Of a stretch of 64,000 bases of DNA, positions 60,011-64,000 are shown piece by piece. Numbering within the stretch: the stretch's first letter is position 1; every line of letters starts with the position of its first letter. Where the stretch lies: the NCBI GenBank assembly GCA_016721435.1, contig JADKIC010000024.1, positions 1 through 64,000 on the forward strand, in the 5' to 3' direction. A program made the position numbers and the translations under genes. The DNA is from Bacteroidota bacterium. GTDB lineage: Bacteria > Bacteroidota > Bacteroidia > AKYH767-A > OLB10. Under the pieces are notes generated by a model. It worked only from the letters and a program-made list of their open reading frames with translations. It was not told where the DNA came from and searched no databases.

Positions 60011-61882
60011 ATGAACTATCCGGAATATGATGTAATTGTGGTTGGCGCAGGTCATGCAGGTTGTGAAGCTGCTGCTGCTGCCGCCAATATGGGATCAAAA
60101 GTATTATTGATGACCATGAATATGCAAACGATAGCCCAAATGAGCTGTAACCCGGCGATGGGCGGTATCGCAAAGGGTCAAATTGTGCGGGAAATTGATG
60201 CTTTGGGGGGCTATTCAGGCATCGTAAGCGATCGAAGTGCTATTCAGTTTAGAATGTTAAACAGATCGAAAGGTCCCGCGATGTGGAGCCCCAGAACACA
60301 AAATGACCGTATGTTATTTGCTGCAGAATGGAGGAAAATGCTGGAGCAAACGCCCAATGTGGACTTCTGGCAAGACATGGCGAATGGTATTGTAGTGGAG
60401 GATGGACGTGTTACCGGGGTTAATACTTCAATGGGATTAGTGTTTAAAACGAAGGCTGTAGTGCTAACAAATGGCACTTTTCTAAACGGCATTATTCATA
60501 TCGGAGAGAAGCAGTTTGGAGGGGGTAGAACAGGTGAAAAGGCAGCAACAGGTATAACAGAGCAGTTGGTTGGGCTTGGCTTTGAGAGCGGCCGGATGAA
60601 GACAGGAACCCCACCCCGATTAGATGGTCGATCCCTGGATTATTCGAAAATGGAAGTGCAGGAAGGAGATGCGGAGCCGGGTAAATTTAGCTTTACGGAT
60701 ACTCCAAAGCTTGTAAAACAGCGTCCATGCCATATCACCTATACCAACGAAAGAGTCCATGAAATACTCCGGACCGGCTTCGAACAATCTCCCATGTTTA
60801 CCGGGCGGATTCAAGGCCTGGGTCCAAGGTATTGCCCAAGTATTGAAGATAAGATTAGCCGTTTTGCGGAACGGGATCGGCATCAACTTTTTGTTGAACC
60901 GGAAGGCTGGGAAACGGTCGAAATTTATGTGAATGGATTTTCATCCTCCCTACCCGAAGATGTTCAATACAAAGCTTTGAAACTGATCGCTGGTTTTGAA
61001 AACTGCAAGATGTTTCGCCCGGGCTATGCCATCGAGTACGATTACTTCCCACCAACGCAATTGACCCATACGCTTGAAACGAAGCTCGTGGAGGGTCTCT
61101 ATTTTGCCGGACAGATCAATGGAACCACCGGATACGAAGAAGCGGCCTGCCAGGGTTTAATGGCTGGTATCAATGCGCACCGGAAAGTGAACGGTCTTTC
61201 GTCTATTGTACTTGGCAGGTCTGATGCTTATATCGGAGTTCTTATTGATGACTTAATCACAAAAGGTACGGAAGAACCTTACCGTATGTTTACAAGTCGC
61301 GCTGAATTCAGAACTTTATTGCGTCAGGATAATGCAGATCTGAGATTAACGCCTTTAGGGTATGAAATTGGGCTTGCAAGTTTGGATAGATTTGAGGTTG
61401 TAAAATCAAAAGATATTGATTATCAAAGAGTTATAAAAATAATGCGCGAAACATCATTTTCTCCGGAAGAAGTAAATCCTTGGTTGGAGGAAATAGGAAC
61501 AGACCCAATCCGACAAAAATTGCGAATGATTAATATACTCACTCGTCCACAAGTTGGACTTTTTGACATGATTTCAAATGTTGAATCAGTGAGAAATTTG
61601 ATAGGGGCGATATCGAATGATCCTGCGGTAATCGAACAAGCAGAGATAAATGTAAAGTATGAAGGCTATATTGAGCGTGAATTTGACCTGGCACAAAAGA
61701 TGAATAGATTGGAGGATGTACGGATCTTCGATGATTTAAATTACGATGAAGTAAAAAGTTTAAGTGCAGAGGGACGTCAAAAGATGGCCAAAATTCGCCC
61801 TAAAACCCTGGGACAGGCAAGCAGGATATCCGGAGTTAGCCCTGCGGATATCTCGATCTTAATGGTTCATCTGGGCAGATAA
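60011..61882 (+). CDS. mnmG: tRNA uridine-5-carboxymethylaminomethyl(34) synthesis enzyme MnmG (GidA)
   Basis: 623 residues. With MnmE it makes cmnm5U at wobble U34 of tRNAs using FAD, methylene-THF and glycine. The FAD motif VVGAGHAGCEAAAAAANMG starts the protein; CNPAMGGIAKGQIVREIDALGG, KTGTPPRLDGRS and GQINGTTGYEEAACQGLMAG are family signatures. Unbroken and full length. It lies between two parS-like sites; the gidA-origin neighbourhood is classical in many bacteria. Confidence 0.97.
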   Translation: MNYPEYDVIVVGAGHAGCEAAAAAANMGSKVLLMTMNMQTIAQMSCNPAMGGIAKGQIVREIDALGGYSGIVSDRSAIQFRMLNRSKGPAMWSPRTQNDRMLFAAEWRKMLEQTPNVDFWQDMANGIVVEDGRVTGVNTSMGLVFKTKAVVLTNGTFLNGIIHIGEKQFGGGRTGEKAATGITEQLVGLGFESGRMKTGTPPRLDGRSLDYSKMEVQEGDAEPGKFSFTDTPKLVKQRPCHITYTNERVHEILRTGFEQSPMFTGRIQGLGPRYCPSIEDKISRFAERDRHQLFVEPEGWETVEIYVNGFSSSLPEDVQYKALKLIAGFENCKMFRPGYAIEYDYFPPTQLTHTLETKLVEGLYFAGQINGTTGYEEAACQGLMAGINAHRKVNGLSSIVLGRSDAYIGVLIDDLITKGTEEPYRMFTSRAEFRTLLRQDNADLRLTPLGYEIGLASLDRFEVVKSKDIDYQRVIKIMRETSFSPEEVNPWLEEIGTDPIRQKLRMINILTRPQVGLFDMISNVESVRNLIGAISNDPAVIEQAEINVKYEGYIEREFDLAQKMNRLEDVRIFDDLNYDEVKSLSAEGRQKMAKIRPKTLGQASRISGVSPADISILMVHLGR

Positions 61883-61902
61883 GTGCGCAATTACCTGTCA
61901 TT

Positions 61903-61916
61903 GTTTCACGTGGAAC
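61903..61916. promoter_or_regulatory. parS-like site 2 (GTTTCACGTGGAAC)
   Basis: Identical 14-mer to the site at 59996-60009, 20 bp after the mnmG stop, in the same orientation. Two less exact sites, GTTTCACATGAAAC (62594-62607) and GTTTCACGTGTCAC (63219-63232), lie inside the next gene. Confidence 0.72.
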
Positions 61917-61918
61917 TA

Positions 61919-62339
61919 ACCGTTATAAAAGTGTTGTCTCTTGATGAATTGATAGAATGTCGAATTATAACTGGTTTTTGAACCGTTAGAAAAGTGTCTT
62001 CTGATCGGTATAATACGGATTAGAATTAAAAATGGACATCTTAATCAACCGTTAGAAAAGTGTCTTCTGAAGCGCAAAATTGATAGATGGCCGGTAGTTT
62101 AGATCATTTGAAGGAAGGGATAAGGTGCTGTCCCTGTCAAAAATGAAGGTTGTACCTGTTAAGAGCTAAGCTACCTGAGTCGTTTGCCTGAACGGAATTA
62201 TTATATTGGTGGATCAAAGTGTAAAAGCATGAGTTATATCTTGTTAAAAGGGATCGGAATCGTGTAAAAGTGAACTTTTATAGAGATATTTAGACTATCC
62301 GTACCCGTTATAGGAGACCGTTAGTAAAGTGTTTTCTAT
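61919..62339. repeat. Four spaced copies of an ACCGTTAnnAAAGTGTnTTCT-like motif
   Basis: ACCGTTATAAAAGTGTTGTC (61919), ACCGTTAGAAAAGTGTCTTC (61982), ACCGTTAGAAAAGTGTCTTC (62048) and ACCGTTAGTAAAGTGTTTTC (62317), all on the plus strand, in a gene-free region of 630 bp (61883-62515). The first starts 3 bp after parS-like site 2. Related weaker phrases (GTGTAAAAGTGAACTTTT, CAAAGTGTAAAAGC) lie between. No known motif class recognised. Confidence 0.7.
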
Positions 62340-62515
62340 AGGCAATTAGGAGTTATTCCGGGGAAATATCGGATGGAAGAAATCTCGTTTAAAGAAATTC
62401 ATGTTCATGTATCCCATTCAGCCGGTATAAAACAGAAGAGAAAGAAGCCATATTATCTATATAAATTGTACATTTATACTCTGAAAACGACTAACGTTAA
62501 CGCATAACCGAATAT

Positions 62516-63409
62516 ATGTCCGAATTGCTGAATCTTTGCCCTGCCTGTAATGCTTCTACCTTTATTCCTTACTTGGAAGTTAAGGACCATTCGGTTTCAC
62601 ATGAAACATTTCAATTGGTGGAATGTACCTCTTGCGGTTTAGTATTTACAAATCCCCGCCCGGAACCGGAAGCAATTGGTAAATATTATAAATCAGAGGA
62701 ATATATCAGCCATACCAACAGTTCTTCCGGACTAATGAATAAGGCCTACCAGCTGGCTAGAAAGCGAGCCATTGTAGGGAAAATGAAAGTACTGGAGTCC
62801 ATGAACGCTGATCCCCGAATGCTGCTCGATTATGGCTGTGGAACAGGGGAGTTTCTGGCTGCTGCTAAGGCAAAAGGATGGGTTTGCGCCGGTCTTGAGC
62901 CCGATGAAGGTGCTCGTAGTCAAGCAAGGAAAAACTATTCGTTGAATGTGGAGGATCCTGAACATTTAAAAAACCTTCCCTCGGGGCAATTTGGAGCGAT
63001 CACACTCTGGCATGTGCTGGAACATGTTCACGATCTGCAGGAAACAGTGAAACAATTGCGGCGCTGTCTGAGCACGAAAGGCGTGTTGATTATAGCAGTT
63101 CCCAATAGAACATCGCACGATGCAGAAGTATACGGACCTTATTGGGCGGCTTATGATGTCCCGCGGCACCTCTATCATTTTAGTAAAAAGCCCATGCTGC
63201 AATTGATCGAAAAAGCAGGTTTCACGTGTCACAGCGTGCAGCCCCTCTTCTTCGATCCGTATTATATTGCCTTGCTAAGCGGTAAGTATAAAAATGGGTC
63301 CTCTAACCCGGTGACCGCTGCATTTACCGGACTGCAAACAACACTTAAGGGAAAAAAGGATATAGAGAAGAATTCTTCCTTGCTGTATATTTTTAAAGTG
63401 GCAAAATGA
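62516..63409 (+). CDS. Class I SAM-dependent methyltransferase with N-terminal zinc-ribbon-like region
   Basis: 297 residues. An N-terminal CPAC...CTSC pattern (CPACNASTFI, ECTSCGLVFTNPRPE) suggests a zinc ribbon. The methyltransferase core has motif I LLDYGCGTGEFLAAAK, GLEPDEGA for motif II, and ITLWHVLEHVHDLQETVKQL, the Methyltransf_23/UbiE-like type. Such proteins often modify sugars, lipids or small metabolites; substrate unknown. It contains a parS-like 14-mer at 62594-62607. ATG at 62516. Confidence 0.88.
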   Translation: MSELLNLCPACNASTFIPYLEVKDHSVSHETFQLVECTSCGLVFTNPRPEPEAIGKYYKSEEYISHTNSSSGLMNKAYQLARKRAIVGKMKVLESMNADPRMLLDYGCGTGEFLAAAKAKGWVCAGLEPDEGARSQARKNYSLNVEDPEHLKNLPSGQFGAITLWHVLEHVHDLQETVKQLRRCLSTKGVLIIAVPNRTSHDAEVYGPYWAAYDVPRHLYHFSKKPMLQLIEKAGFTCHSVQPLFFDPYYIALLSGKYKNGSSNPVTAAFTGLQTTLKGKKDIEKNSSLLYIFKVAK

Positions 63410-63457
63410 TCAAATAAACGTAGTACAGAATATTCAATAGACGGAAGAATAACAATG

Positions 63458-63505
63458 TGGGAACGCGGATTAAGCGGATGTAGAGATTCGCGCGGATTTA
63501 TTGGA
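63458..63505. repeat. Single arm related to the GGAACGCGGATTAC palindromic element
   Basis: GGGAACGCGGATTAAGCGGA is close to the left arm of the elements at 3191, 9899 and 10129; no matching right arm is seen before 63600. A further decayed copy. Confidence 0.5.
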
Positions 63506-63601
63506 TACTAATTTCGGAAGGGATTTTAATTCATATTGAGTAGAGTTTTTATTAAGAGATAGTTATTTTGAATTCATTTCCCTGCTGAAATAGGACATAA
63601 T

Positions 63602-64000
63602 ATGAATATAAGACCATATATAAGCACGGACCAAAACGCGATAATTCAACTGTTCAAATTGAATACGCCAACGTATTTTTCGCCCGATGAGGAAAGGGAC
63701 TTGCTTGAATATCTTGAACGCTATAGTGCCAATTATTATGTGATAGAAGATGATTCTACCATCGCAGGATGTGGAGGAATTAATATTTCAGAAGACGGGA
63801 AAACAGGAACGATCAGCTGGGATATATTCCATCCCCAACATCAGAGAAAAGGATGGGGAACCCAATTGTTGAACTATCGCTTACAGAAACTTGCGGAGAA
63901 TAAAAAAATTGAAAAAATTATAGTAAGGACATCACAACTTACATTCAGTTTTTATGAGAAAAATGGGTTCGTGCTGGTAGAAACAGTGACTGATTATTGG
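63602..64000 (+). CDS. GNAT family N-acetyltransferase, truncated by the window end
   Basis: 133 codons from ATG at 63602 to the edge. It starts NIRPYISTDQNAIIQLF and has the acetyl-CoA binding pattern HPQHQRKGWGTQLL (Q/R-x-x-G-x-G/A), then a strand-helix pair and FYEKNGFVLVE, the usual end block of the GNAT fold. It would transfer acetyl from acetyl-CoA to an amine; substrate unknown. No stop within the window, so only a few residues are probably missing. Confidence 0.87.
   Translation, partial: MNIRPYISTDQNAIIQLFKLNTPTYFSPDEERDLLEYLERYSANYYVIEDDSTIAGCGGINISEDGKTGTISWDIFHPQHQRKGWGTQLLNYRLQKLAENKKIEKIIVRTSQLTFSFYEKNGFVLVETVTDYW

Noticed and set aside
63219..63232. Fourth parS site inside the methyltransferase gene
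   Set aside because: GTTTCACGTGTCAC keeps the centre but has a mismatched half-site; kept only as a weak note.
1..64000. tRNA or rRNA genes
   Set aside because: I looked for T-loop GGTTCGAATCC-type patterns and rRNA-like conserved stretches and saw none; a covariance-model scan was not possible.

Overview
The window comes from a member of the Bacteroidota, probably a free-living or environmental lineage near Chitinophagales/Sphingobacteriales (lineage inferred). The grounds are type IX secretion (T9SS) C-terminal sorting domains on several large secreted proteins, a TonB receptor with an N-terminal carboxypeptidase-like domain, a LytS/LytTR pair, propeller (Reg_prop) sensors, DUF4175 and GloVer-repeat proteins, and promoters of the Bacteroidota type (TTG, about 20 nt, TAnnTTTG), often only a few bases before the ATG. 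I found no rRNA, tRNA, CRISPR array or riboswitch.

Layout. 0.4-1.5 kb: a lone tyrosine integrase whose N-terminal domain lies in another frame. 1.7-2.8 kb: AI-2E family transporter. 3.7-6.7 kb: a tightly overlapping operon of ECF sigma factor, small single-TM protein, CnrX/Spy-like periplasmic sensor, MbnP-like copper protein and MbnH-like di-heme peroxidase, the most interesting functional unit here. It is followed by an MntA/HepT toxin-antitoxin pair, a 14-copy 51-bp array and a YHYH protein. 9.9-10.6 kb: a GxxExxY gene inside a palindromic dispersed element with gene-less relatives nearby. 10.7-14.7 kb: serine hydrolase and TonB receptor. 15-17.5 kb: YceI-like, isocitrate dehydrogenase, CutA-like operon. 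18-26.6 kb: oxidoreductase, CPBP protease, DUF4386, outer-membrane protein, LytS/LytTR, thioredoxin-reductase-like protein, AraC regulator, hydrolase. 27-33 kb: two adjacent class III adenylate cyclases with different sensors. 33-39 kb: TPR and TonB-C-like pair, glnS, gltX, MazG-like NTPase. 39-43.5 kb: T9SS and beta-helix surface proteins, GreA-like factor. 43.7-49 kb: broken propeller gene, TspO, 3-methyladenine glycosylase, cytochrome c, YwqK/MORN protein. 49-58.5 kb: nadA, a possible origin-like AT-rich gap, methyltransferase, GloVer protein, DUF4175 protein, DUF559 nuclease. 58.6-64 kb: RsbW-like kinase, ybeY, mnmG between two parS-like sites, methyltransferase and a truncated GNAT gene.

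About nineteen otherwise normal genes, including the essential glnS, are split by small indels, several of them in homopolymers. I read this as mainly sequence or assembly error rather than decay, so adjacent overlapping fragments are annotated as parts of one gene. The window is also rich in palindromic and tandem intergenic repeats of at least eight families. Two small nuclease-like genes (GxxExxY and DUF559) each sit inside their own repeat family. parS-like sites at mnmG and a loose DnaA-box cluster at 50.3-50.5 kb suggest the region is near the replication origin.
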